From JTS-RE9 sp964649195 (lineage in GTDB: Bacteria; Planctomycetota; Phycisphaerae; Phycisphaerales; Phycisphaeraceae): a DNA stretch of 31,813 nucleotides. A model generated the notes under the pieces. That model ran no database searches, had not been told where the DNA came from, and was given only the letters and a program-made list of their open reading frames with translations. The position numbers and the translations under genes are program-made. The stretch spans positions 1 to 31,813 of the forward strand of contig CAZYPK010000045.1 in NCBI GenBank assembly GCA_964649195.1, written 5' to 3'. Shown one piece after another: positions 22,302 through 31,200 of this stretch; the first letter of the stretch is position 1, and the number at the start of each line of letters is the position of its first letter.

Positions 22302-24872
22302 ATGAATCCTCCGCCGCCCACCATGCCGCCTTCTTCCGTGGCCTCACCGCAGGCCCGCGCGCTTTGGCGCTATGAGTCGGCCCCCGATCATTTTGATGAG
22401 TTGATCGCCGGCACCGGTGAAATGCGTCCCGCGTGGAAGCCGCTGGTTTCCGCGCTCGAGGCGATGGGGCCCGATGAGCTTCAGCGCCGCTGGGAAAAAG
22501 GCCGGCGGCTCATTCACGAGAACGGCGTCACCTACAACGTCTATGGCGACCCGCGCGGCATGGACCGGCCCTGGCAGCTCGACGCGGTGCCGCTGATCAT
22601 CTCCTCCGACGAGTGGAAGGTCATCGAGGCCGCCATCGCCCAGCGGGCCGCGCTGCTCAACCACATCATGGCCGACATCTACGGCCCGCAGAACCTGCTC
22701 AGGCAAGGCGCGCTGCCCGCCGGCCTGGTCTTTTCCAATCCCGGTTTTCTCCGGCCCATGTGCAACGTACCGCTGCCGCGAAGCACCCACCTGCACATTT
22801 ATGCCGCCGACCTGGCGCGTTCCCCCAGCGGACAGTGGTGGGTGGTCAGCGACCGCACGCAGGCGCCCAGCGGCGCGGGCTACGCGCTGGAAAACCGGCT
22901 GGTCATCACCCGCTCGCTGCCCGATGTGTTCCGCGATGCGCAGGTGCACCGCCTTGCCGAGTATTTCGCGAAGCTGCGCGAGATGCTTCTCGACATGGCG
23001 CCGATGCACAAGGAAAATCCCCGCGTCGTCTTGCTCACGCCCGGCCCGTTCAACGAAACCTATTTCGAGCACGCCTACCTCGCCAGATACCTGGGCTGCA
23101 CGCTCGTTGAAGGCGGCGATCTGACCGTGCGCGACAGGCGCGTGTATCTCAAGACGCTAAGCGGCCTGCTGCCGGTTGATGCGATTCTTCGCAGGCAGGA
23201 TGACAGCTTCTGCGATCCGCTGGAGCTGCGCGATGATTCGATCCTGGGCATCCCCGGCCTCGTCGGCGCGGTGCGGGCGGGCAACGTCGTCGTCGCCAAT
23301 TCGCTGGGCTCGGGCGTGGTCGATACGCCGGCGATCATGGCGTTTCTTCCCACGCTCTGTCCGATCGTGCTCGGTGAGGAATTGAAGATGCCTTCGGTCG
23401 CCACCTGGTGGTGCGGCCAGCCCGACGCGATGGAAGCCGCCATCGCGCAGCTTGATCGTCTGGTCATCAAAGCCGCCTACCCGACGATGGGCAGCACGCT
23501 TCACTTTGGCGACCGGCTCGATGACGCGGGCCGCGAGGAGCTGCTGGCGCGCATGGCGCAGCATCCGCATCGTTTTGTGGCGCAGGAGCGCGTCACGCTT
23601 TCGACGGCGCCGACGTGGTTCAACGGCGCGCTGGAGCCGCGCCATGTGATGGTGCGCGTCTTTGCCGCGGCAATGCCTGACGGTTCGTACATGGTGATGC
23701 CCGGCGGCCTGACGCGCGTCAGCGGCTCGCAGGATTCGATTCTCGTCAGCACGCAGGCGGGCGGCGGCAGCAAGGACACGTGGATCATCAGCGACGCGCC
23801 GGTCTCCACTTTCTCACTGCTTCGACCGGCCGGCAGCCCGGTCGAGCTTTCCCGCGCGGGCTTCGTGCTGCCTTCGCGCGTGGCGGACAATCTTTTCTGG
23901 CTGGGCCGTTATGCCGAGCGGATCGAATCGGCGATGCGCGTGGTGCGTGTCATGGTCCGGCACATGACCGATGAATCCGAAGCCGCCGATTTTGCCGTGA
24001 TTCCAGGCCTGGCCAACGTCCTGGCCGGCCAGGGCCGCATGGTCGGCCTGCTCGATGAGAACGATCCGAAGTTTGATGTCAGCACGCTGGGGGCGCAGGT
24101 CATCTCGCTGCTCTTCGACGAAGAGCGGCCGTTCTCCATCCGCGGCGACATCGAAAAGCTTCACCGCATCGCCGCCGGCGTCCGCGACCGCATCTCGCTC
24201 GATTCGTGGCGCATCGTCACCAGGCTCATCGATGACTTCGCGCTGCCCAACGTCAACGAGGCAATGCAGCTTCAGTCGGCGTTGGACTTGCTCGATGGCG
24301 CTCTCTTCACCCTTGCCGCGTTCGGCGGTCAGGCGATGGAGGGCATGACCCGTGAAAAGGGCTGGCGGTTCCTCGACATCGGCCGCCGCATCGAACGCGC
24401 CTCGGCCCTGCTCACCGTTCTTCGCTTTGGTCTACAGCGCAGCGACGCCATCGAAGGCAACCGGCTCGAAGCCCTATTGGAAATCGCCAACAGCGCGATG
24501 ACGTATCGTTCGCGCTACATGACCGGCTTCGAGGCCGGCCCGGTGCTCGATCTGCTGCTGATGGATGAAACCAATCCGCGCTCGCTGGCCTACCAGCTCA
24601 CCGAGCTTTCGCAGCATGTCGATCAACTTGTCGGCGATTCGCGTTCCGCCACCCGGCCGCCTGAACAGCGGCTGACGATGAACGCTCTGACCACCGTTCG
24701 ACTGGCCGACATCCTCACGCTCGCCCAGCCCAACCCGCGCAAGCAGCGCGCGATGTTGATGGAACTGCTCGATCGCTTCAACCGCGATCTCAACGAACTC
24801 AGTGCCGTGCTGATGCGGACGTACCTGAGCCACGCAAGAAAGATTCAGCACCTAAGCGAATATGGGATGTGA
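22302..24872 (+). CDS. Circularly permuted ATP-grasp protein fused to alpha-E domain
   Basis: 856 aa. Residues 1 to about 510 are the circularly permuted ATP-grasp family (COG2308, DUF404/DUF407): GVTYNVYGDPRGMDRPWQLD, DRTQAPSGAGYALENR, LTPGPFNETYFEHAYLARYL, VDAILRRQDDSFCDPLELR, VANSLGSGVVDTPA, VIKAAYPTMG and VMPGGLTRVS. Residues about 525-856 are the alpha-E (DUF403, COG2307) helical domain, starting SRVADNLFWLGRYAERIES. In many bacteria these are two adjacent genes, so this is a natural fusion confirming that the domains work together. ATP-grasp enzymes activate a carboxylate and join it to an amine or thiol. The transglutaminases on both sides suggest synthesis and trimming of a peptide-like product or tag. 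The nature of the product is unknown. Confidence 0.93.
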   Translation: MNPPPPTMPPSSVASPQARALWRYESAPDHFDELIAGTGEMRPAWKPLVSALEAMGPDELQRRWEKGRRLIHENGVTYNVYGDPRGMDRPWQLDAVPLIISSDEWKVIEAAIAQRAALLNHIMADIYGPQNLLRQGALPAGLVFSNPGFLRPMCNVPLPRSTHLHIYAADLARSPSGQWWVVSDRTQAPSGAGYALENRLVITRSLPDVFRDAQVHRLAEYFAKLREMLLDMAPMHKENPRVVLLTPGPFNETYFEHAYLARYLGCTLVEGGDLTVRDRRVYLKTLSGLLPVDAILRRQDDSFCDPLELRDDSILGIPGLVGAVRAGNVVVANSLGSGVVDTPAIMAFLPTLCPIVLGEELKMPSVATWWCGQPDAMEAAIAQLDRLVIKAAYPTMGSTLHFGDRLDDAGREELLARMAQHPHRFVAQERVTLSTAPTWFNGALEPRHVMVRVFAAAMPDGSYMVMPGGLTRVSGSQDSILVSTQAGGGSKDTWIISDAPVSTFSLLRPAGSPVELSRAGFVLPSRVADNLFWLGRYAERIESAMRVVRVMVRHMTDESEAADFAVIPGLANVLAGQGRMVGLLDENDPKFDVSTLGAQVISLLFDEERPFSIRGDIEKLHRIAAGVRDRISLDSWRIVTRLIDDFALPNVNEAMQLQSALDLLDGALFTLAAFGGQAMEGMTREKGWRFLDIGRRIERASALLTVLRFGLQRSDAIEGNRLEALLEIANSAMTYRSRYMTGFEAGPVLDLLLMDETNPRSLAYQLTELSQHVDQLVGDSRSATRPPEQRLTMNALTTVRLADILTLAQPNPRKQRAMLMELLDRFNRDLNELSAVLMRTYLSHARKIQHLSEYGM

Positions 24873-24876
24873 ATAA

Positions 24877-24970
24877 GTTCCGGGGTCCGAGTTTCGAGTT
24901 CCGAGTTCCGAGTCATGAAGACTTCGGCTCTCAACTCGGAACTCGAAACTCGGAATTCGGAACTCGGAAC
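24877..24970. repeat. GTTCCGA heptamer foldback between ATP-grasp and transglutaminase genes
   Basis: Five left units (24877-24911) face five inverted units (24936-24970) across a 24-nt spacer. The right arm ends 2 nt before the ATG at 24973, so the array forms the whole 5' region of that gene and contains its only ribosome-binding possibility (GGAA). It is the same family as at 16569 and 18048. Confidence 0.9.
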
Positions 24971-24972
24971 TT

Positions 24973-25845
24973 ATGCTTTACCAGATCACCCACAAAACGA
25001 TTTACGATTACGCCGAGCCTGCGGCGACGAGTCACAACCAGGTGCATCTGAAGCTGCGCGAGTTGCCGACGCAGAATTGCACGAGACGGGAGCTTTACGT
25101 GCAGCCGCAGCCCGAGAGCATGACCGATCATGTCGATTACTTCGGCAATCCCGTGACGAGCTTCGCCATCTTCGAGCCGCACAGCCGGCTGACGATCACC
25201 TCCATCACCCGCGTCATGGTCAGCACCATCGATCTCGCCGCGCCGCCGGCGTCGCCGCCGTGGCAGGAGCTGCCCGATCGGCTTCGAAGCGAGCTTGATG
25301 ACGAGACGATTGATGCTTCACAGTTTCTTTACGATTCGCCTTACATCACAACAAGTCCCGCGCTGGCTGAATATGCTTTGCCATCCTTTCCGCAGGATCG
25401 GCCGCTCTTCGAGGCGGCGCTCGATCTGACGCAGCGCATCAGGCGCGAGTTCAGATACACACCCAAGGCCACCACGCTGGCCACATCGATCGAGGAAGTG
25501 CTCACCGACCGCGTCGGCGTCTGCCAGGATTTCGCCCATCTTCAAATCGGTTGCCTGCGTTCGCTGGGGCTGGCGGCAAGATATGTGAGCGGTTATCTGC
25601 GCACCGATCCGCCGCCGGGCAAACCGAGGCTCGTCGGCGCCGATGCCTCGCACGCCTGGCTGGGCGTTTACTGTCCCCCGGTGGGCTGGGTCGATTTCGA
25701 TCCGACCAACGGCTGCATGGCCGGCCAGCGCCACATCACCCTCGCGTGGGGCCGCTGCTACGGCGATGTCAGCCCGATCAAGGGCGTCGTGCTCGCAGGC
25801 GGAGCGCACAAGCTGAGCGTGTCGGTCGATGTCGCACCGATGTGA
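24973..25845 (+). CDS. Transglutaminase-like cysteine protease family protein
   Basis: 290 aa. The N-terminal beta domain starts LYQITHKTIYDYAEPA. The transglutaminase core has C184 in RVGVCQDFAH, H227 in ASHAWLGVY and D243 in FDPTNG, so the triad is complete. The C-terminus GRCYGDVSPIKGVVLAGG is typical of the short transglutaminases (COG1305) that accompany COG2307/COG2308 genes. There is no signal peptide, so it is cytoplasmic like its neighbours. It is probably an amidase or protease of the product made by the ATP-grasp protein, or an amide-forming enzyme; members have not been well characterised. It is separated from the ATP-grasp gene by a 100-bp heptamer foldback rather than tightly coupled. 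Confidence 0.93.
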   Translation: MLYQITHKTIYDYAEPAATSHNQVHLKLRELPTQNCTRRELYVQPQPESMTDHVDYFGNPVTSFAIFEPHSRLTITSITRVMVSTIDLAAPPASPPWQELPDRLRSELDDETIDASQFLYDSPYITTSPALAEYALPSFPQDRPLFEAALDLTQRIRREFRYTPKATTLATSIEEVLTDRVGVCQDFAHLQIGCLRSLGLAARYVSGYLRTDPPPGKPRLVGADASHAWLGVYCPPVGWVDFDPTNGCMAGQRHITLAWGRCYGDVSPIKGVVLAGGAHKLSVSVDVAPM

Positions 25846-25861
25846 TTTTCCGGCTCCGCGC

Positions 25862-26046
25862 CCTCTCCCTCCGGGAGAGGACAGCTTCAATCGCTGCGCC
25901 AGCGGAGCGATTGAAGCAGGTGAGGGCAAGGCAAACCGATGTGAAATGTCCAATGACCATTGCAAAATGAAAATTGCAAAGTGGAGGGATAAAGACCGGG
26001 CCGTCACTTCTCCACTTTGCCGCTTGCAATGGCCATTGGTCATTTT
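25862..26046. repeat. Composite palindromic region after the transglutaminase gene
   Basis: The first part has CCTCTCCC/GGGAGAGG (about 25862-25881) and a hairpin CTTCAATCGCT/AGCGATTGAAG (about 25884-25916). The second part is a large foldback: left arm 25952-25985 and right arm 26010-26044, starting AATGACCATTGCAAAATG and ending near its reverse complement. No gene is seen in the 204-bp gap between the convergent genes. It may serve as a bidirectional terminator. Confidence 0.65.
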
Positions 26047-26049
26047 CTC

Positions 26050-26427
26050 TCACCGCTGTCTCTCATTCCACCCCGCCACCGCCAGCGCGATCCAGCCGAC
26101 CATGAACGCAGCGCCGCCGACGGGCGTGATCATGCCCAGCTTGGTGAAGCCGCTGACGGCGAGAACGTAAAGCGAGCCGGAGAAGATGAGAATGCCAAGC
26201 ACGAAGCTCCAGCCCGCCACATCAAGCGATCGCCGCGGATGGAGCCCTGCCAGCGATGCGACGACCAGCAGCGCGACCGCGTGAACGAGGTGATAACGCA
26301 CGCCGACCTCGAAGGTCTCGAGCATTTCCTTGCTGAGTTTTCCCTTCAGTCCGTGCGCTCCGAACGCGCCAAGCAGCACGCCGAGAAAACCAAGAAGGCC
26401 GGCGAGCATGAGAAAGCGGCGGTGCAT
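26050..26427 (-). CDS. DUF423 family small membrane protein
   Basis: 125 aa from the ATG at 26427, with GGAG about 7 nt upstream; the longer frame would need a TTG start. Four hydrophobic segments are visible. The family signature LGAFGAHGLKGKLS follows the first, and YHLVHAVALLVVASL and SGSLYVLAVSGFTKLGMITPVGG follow later, matching DUF423 (E. coli YgdD type) over full length. It is an inner-membrane protein of unknown function. It is separated from the upstream DUF1501 gene by a palindromic element and is probably an independent unit. Confidence 0.92.
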   Translation of the reverse strand: MHRRFLMLAGLLGFLGVLLGAFGAHGLKGKLSKEMLETFEVGVRYHLVHAVALLVVASLAGLHPRRSLDVAGWSFVLGILIFSGSLYVLAVSGFTKLGMITPVGGAAFMVGWIALAVAGWNERQR

Positions 26428-26472
26428 GAAGAACTCCGAAAATCGATCCGTCAAAGCCCCGCATGGAACCTG

Positions 26473-26619
26473 AAAACTTTTGGGTGGCTGGGGCTGAGGC
26501 TTTGCGAAGCCCCGGCTGATCGCGCGGCAGGTGGGTGACTGCGGTCAAAGGTTTTTGTCACAACAAGGCGCACCGGGCCGGGGCTTCGCGGACTCAGCCC
26601 CAAGCCATCCAAAAGTTCT
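26473..26619. repeat. Palindromic foldback element, copy 2
   Basis: The left arm (26473-26515) and right arm (26578-26619) are near reverse complements around a 62-nt centre. The arms match copy 1 (10814-10907), including the outer AACTTTTGGGTGGCTGG, but the centre is unrelated and longer. The element lies between the DUF1501 and DUF423 genes, 49 nt after the DUF1501 stop. The 241-bp gap has no other visible content. Confidence 0.78.
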
Positions 26620-26668
26620 CACCCCAAAGTTCTCAGGCTCCGGGACGGGCTGACAAAAACATCGCTCA

Positions 26669-28132
26669 TCACAGCAGAATCTCGTTGATCAGCTTGCCAT
26701 GCACATCGGTGAGTCGGAAGTCGCGGCCTTGGAAGCGATAGGTGAGTTTGGTGTGTTCGATGCCAAGCAGGTGCAGAATCGTCGCGTGCAGATCGTGGAC
26801 ATGGCACTTGCCTTCGGTGGCGCCGAAGCCCAGTTCATCGGTCTTGCCGAAGCTGAAGCCGGGCTTCACCCCGCCGCCGGCCATCCAGACGGTGAAGGCG
26901 TCGATGTGATGATCGCGGCCGGTGGAATCGCGCGGCTCACCCATCGGTGTTCTGCCGAACTCGCCGCCCCAGATCACGAGAGTGTCTTCAAGCAGGCCGC
27001 GTTCCTTGAGATCGCGCACCAGCGCGGCTGAACCCTGATCGACGGCGCGTGCGGTGTTCACCAGATCTTTTTCGAGTGTTTCGCCCGGTCCGCCGTGATG
27101 ATCCCAGTTGGTGTGGTAGAGCTGCACGAAACGCACGCCGCGCTCGATGAGGCGACGGGCCAGCAGGCAGTTGTTGGCGAACGAAGCCTTGCCCGGCTGC
27201 GCCCCGTACCTCTTCAAAGTCTCCGGCGATTCCTTCGAGATATCCATGAGCTCGGGCGCGCTGGTCTGCATGCGGTAGGCCATTTCGTAGGCGGCGATTC
27301 GCGTGGCGATTTCAGGATCGCCGGTGACATCGAGGCGATGGCTGTTCAGATCGCCGACGGCATCGAAGAAGTCCCGCTGTATGTTCGCGTCGATGCCTTT
27401 GGGGCTGGCGAGGTTGAGGATCGGATCGCCGGTGCCTCGAAAGGGGACGCCCTGGTAGGTGGTGGGGATGAAGCCGGAGGACCAGAGCGTGGCTCCGGCG
27501 CGCGGCCCGCGCGGACCGGACTGGAGCACGACGAACCCGGGCAGATCCTGTGATTCGCTGCCGATGCCGTAGGTGATCCAGCTTCCCATCGAAGGTCGGC
27601 CGGGCTGCGGCGCGCCGGTGTTCATGAAGATTTTGGCCGGGCCGTGGTTGAAGACATCGGTGGACAGGCCGCGCACGAAGCAGATGTCATCGACGATGTC
27701 GCGGTGATAGGGAAGCAGATCGCTCAGTTCCGCGCCGCTCTTGCCGTAGCGTCCGAAGGTGCGGCGCCCGCCGAGCAGTTTGATGTCACCCTTGAGGAAG
27801 GCGAAGCGGCGGCCTTCCATGAATTCCCTGGGCGGGGCCTTGCCATCGAACTCGGTGAGCTTGGGCTTGTCCTCGAAGAGTTCAAGCTGCGATGGCCCGC
27901 CGGCCATGAAGAGATAGATGATGTTCTTCGCCTTGGCGCGGTGGTGCGGCTTCTTCGCGGCCATCGGTGAAACGGAAGGCGTCTTGGCGGCGATGGTGGA
28001 TGAAGGGTTCGACATCGAGGCCAGCGCGATGGAGCCGAGACCGACGGAGCACTGTTGGAAGAAGTGGCGGCGCGTGGCCAGATGCTGGCGGGCGCTGCGG
28101 ATGGCTTGAGGTGTGATGGTGTTGTGATTCAT
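26669..28132 (-). CDS. DUF1501 family exported protein (cassette B)
   Basis: 487 aa. The Tat signal TRRHFFQQCSVGLGSIAL lies at about residues 20-38. Family blocks are IIYLFMAGGPSQLELFEDK, VQLYHTNWDHHGG, WGGEFGRTPMGE, GRDHHIDAFTVWMAGGGVK and a C-terminal YRFQGRDFRLTDVHGK. It is paralogous to the protein at 5231-6709 along its whole length, with clear divergence, so the duplication is old. Placed 80 bp after the DUF1549 gene on the same strand, it shows the usual operon order. Likely periplasmic; function not established. Confidence 0.9.
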   Translation of the reverse strand: MNHNTITPQAIRSARQHLATRRHFFQQCSVGLGSIALASMSNPSSTIAAKTPSVSPMAAKKPHHRAKAKNIIYLFMAGGPSQLELFEDKPKLTEFDGKAPPREFMEGRRFAFLKGDIKLLGGRRTFGRYGKSGAELSDLLPYHRDIVDDICFVRGLSTDVFNHGPAKIFMNTGAPQPGRPSMGSWITYGIGSESQDLPGFVVLQSGPRGPRAGATLWSSGFIPTTYQGVPFRGTGDPILNLASPKGIDANIQRDFFDAVGDLNSHRLDVTGDPEIATRIAAYEMAYRMQTSAPELMDISKESPETLKRYGAQPGKASFANNCLLARRLIERGVRFVQLYHTNWDHHGGPGETLEKDLVNTARAVDQGSAALVRDLKERGLLEDTLVIWGGEFGRTPMGEPRDSTGRDHHIDAFTVWMAGGGVKPGFSFGKTDELGFGATEGKCHVHDLHATILHLLGIEHTKLTYRFQGRDFRLTDVHGKLINEILL

Positions 28133-28170
28133 GGGAAACTCGGTCGGGTGCGGGGCATGAGGCGTTCGTT

Positions 28171-28188
28171 CGTCCGCCGAGGCGGACG
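28171..28188 (-). terminator. Post-stop hairpin CGTCCGCC/GGCGGACG
   Basis: An 8-bp stem with a 2-nt loop lies 24 nt after the DUF1549 stop (minus strand), followed by the DUF1501 start 38 nt further on. In minus-strand reading it is preceded by TTTAGC, as is the copy at 6734-6751. One stem pair differs in a compensatory way (C-G here, T-A there). A second small hairpin, GCGATG..CATCGC-like, lies at 28194-28212. In an operon it is more likely a processing or stability element than a full terminator. Confidence 0.45.
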
Positions 28189-28212
28189 GCTAAATGCGAT
28201 GGCTTCGCATCG

Positions 28213-31200
28213 CTACTCGCGGGTGATGAACTCGTCGAGGTTCATCACCGCACGGGCCACCGCGGTCCATGCGGCGGCTTCGGTGTCGCTGATTTCTTTG
28301 GGCCGTTTCTGAGGCGCCACCTGCTTCGCGGCGGTGGTGTCCTTCGTGAAACGGTCGCGTTGCCGGATCAGGAAGGTGTGCATTCGTTTGACTTCAAAGG
28401 CGTCGGGCTGGCGGGTGAGGCAGAGTCGGAAGAGCCGCGCCATGCGATCCGCATCCGTCGCCTTCGTTGCCAGCACGCGCGAGGCCAGGCCTTGCGCCAT
28501 TTCGAACATCGCCTCATCGTTGGCCAGCGTGAGCGATTGCAACGGCGTGTTGCTGCGGATGCGGGCGGTGCAGGTCTGCGTCAGGCTGGGCACATCAAAC
28601 GTCGAGAGCATCGGGTACGGCGCGCTGCGGAAGAAGAACGTGTAGATGCCCCGGCGGTAGCGGTCCTCGCCGGTGGCCACGGTCCAGCCCTGGCGGTTCT
28701 GGGTGAACTCATAGACCCCCGGCGGCTGGGGCGGGCGCACGCTGGGGCCGCCGATCTTGCTTGACAGCAGACCGCCGGCGGCCAGCGACAGATCGCGGAT
28801 GATCTCGGCCTCGACGCGCAGGCGCGATTGCCGGGCGAGCAGCTTGTTGAACGGATCGATCTCGGCCAGGTCGTCGCGGTGATGCGACGCCTGCCGATAG
28901 GTGGCGCTGGTGACGATGAGCTTGTGCATGTGCTTCATCGACCAGGGGAGGGGGACGGTGTAGGTTTCGAGCGGCGCGTGGCGGGTTGAAGCGGGTTCGG
29001 ATTTGAGATTTGAAATTTGAGATTTGAGATTGGGAATTGGAGATTGGGAATTTGAGATTTGAGATTTGAGATCTGAGATTTGGGATTTGAGATTTTGGGT
29101 TGATGATTGCGGCGACACGAACTCGCCGGCCAGCCAGTCGAGCAGCTCAGGGTGCGTGGGCCTGCTGCCTTGCGTGCCGAAATCCTCCTCGGTTTCGACG
29201 AGGCCCTTGGGGAAGTAGCGCATCCAGACGCGGTTCATCGTCACGCGCGGCGTCAACGGATTCTCCGGCGAAACCAGCCAGCGGGCCAGGTCGAGACGGG
29301 TGGGAAGGGATTTCGGATTTCGGATTTCGGATTTCGGATTTGAGATGTCGGATTTGGGATTTGAGATTGGAGATTTGAGATTTGGAATCTCCTGTCTCTT
29401 GAGCTCCGGCAGCACCTCCGGCACATCGGGGGTCACCTCTGGGCCCAGGCGCAGGAAGTCGCCACGGATGAAAATGTGCGATGGCCGGGGCTTGGGCAGC
29501 TCGCGCATCACCATCAGCGAAGGCACATTTTTTCGGCCATCGGTGATCTGCTTCTTCAGCGAGGCGATTTCCTTCACCAGCGTTTCCCGTTCGTTGCCGG
29601 CGGGCAGCGTTTCGGGGCGAAGCAGCGAGACATCATCCGTGAAGCTCAGGCGAAAACGACCCAGCAGGTAGTTGGGATTCCTTTCGAAGCGAAGGGAGAC
29701 GCGGAAGGTGGCGTTGCCCGTGAGGATCGGCTCGGCGAGCAGGAAGTAAGCCGTATGATTGTCGTTCATCCTCACGCCGGCCGGCGTGCCTTTGCCGACG
29801 TTGATGGCCCAGCCGGTGTCGCGTTCGTCATCGATGGCGTGTTCGATGGGGTAGCCGGGCTGCGAATGGCTGGCCTGGGCGTCGGACCAGGGGATTTCCT
29901 TGCCGTCCTTTTCGAGCATCAGCTTGGTGAGCACGAAGTTGCCGGTGCTGATGAGTCCCGGACCTTTGGAGGGCAGGCTGTCGTGCGTGAGCGCCTCCAG
30001 TCGCAGCCCCGCCAGGCGAGGCAGTTTGGTTTTGGCGGTGATTTCGTAGGTGTCGTTGGCGGGCAGTTTGCCGGTGACGAGGATCGAGCCGTCGTCGAGC
30101 GGCTTGAGCGTCGCCCCGCCCTTGGATTCGAGCTTCACCGGCTCCAGCGTGATCCACCGGGTTTCGCCGGGTTTCGCCGCCTGCCGCGATGCCGGGGTCT
30201 TGCCTGCGGCGGTCTTTTGCGCCTGGTCGAGATCGCGCAGCTTCTGCTCGGCGGCGGCGAGGCTCCTCTCCATCGACGCCAGCCGCTGTTCGATTTCGGG
30301 GGTGACCACCTGCACCGTCGGGCCGATGTTGTTGTCATCCTCGGTGCTGTTGAAGAAGGCGAAGAACTGGTAGTACTCCTTCTGGGTGATGGGGTCGAAC
30401 TTGTGGGTGTGGCACTGGGCGCAGGCCATGGTCAGGGCGAGCCAGACCTGCGACGTGGTGGCCACGCGGTCGTAGCTCGCCTCGATGCGGAACTGGTCCG
30501 CCTTCACGCCGCCTTCCTGGTTGATCATCGTGTTGCGATGAAACGCGGTGGCGATCAGCAAATCCATTTCGGATTGCCGATCGGGGGTTTCGGATTTGCC
30601 TTTCGCCTGCCGTTCCTTGATCAGCAGGTCGCCGGCCAGCTGCGCGATGGTGAACTCATCGAAGGGCATGTCATCATTGATGGCGCGAATCACCCAGTCG
30701 CGGTAGGGCCACATCGTGCGCGGGCTGTCCACCGAGTAGCCGTTGGAGTCGGCATAGCGGGCCTGATCGAGCCAGTGCCGCCCCCATCGTTCCCCGTGAT
30801 GCGGCGAGGCGAGCAGCCGATCCACCAGCTTCTCATACGCATCCTTCGAGGTGTCCTTCGCAAACGCATCGGCCTCCTCCGGCGTCGGCAGCAGGCCCAG
30901 CAGATCCAGATACAGCCGGCGAATCAGCGTGTAACGATCCGCCTCGGGCGAAGGCTTCAGACCCTGCGATTCGAGTTTGGCGAGAATGAAATGATCGATC
31001 CCATTGCGCGGCCAGGATTCATCCTTCACCTTCGGCAAGGCCGGACGAACCACCGGCTGAAAGGACCAGTGGTCGCTCTTGCGCCGCCCGACCTCCGCCG
31101 GCTCACCTTCGGGCCAGACGGCTCCGCCATCGATCCATTTGGCGAGCAGCGCCACTTCCGCCTTGGTCAGCGGATCGCCCTTGGGAGGCATGATCTCATC

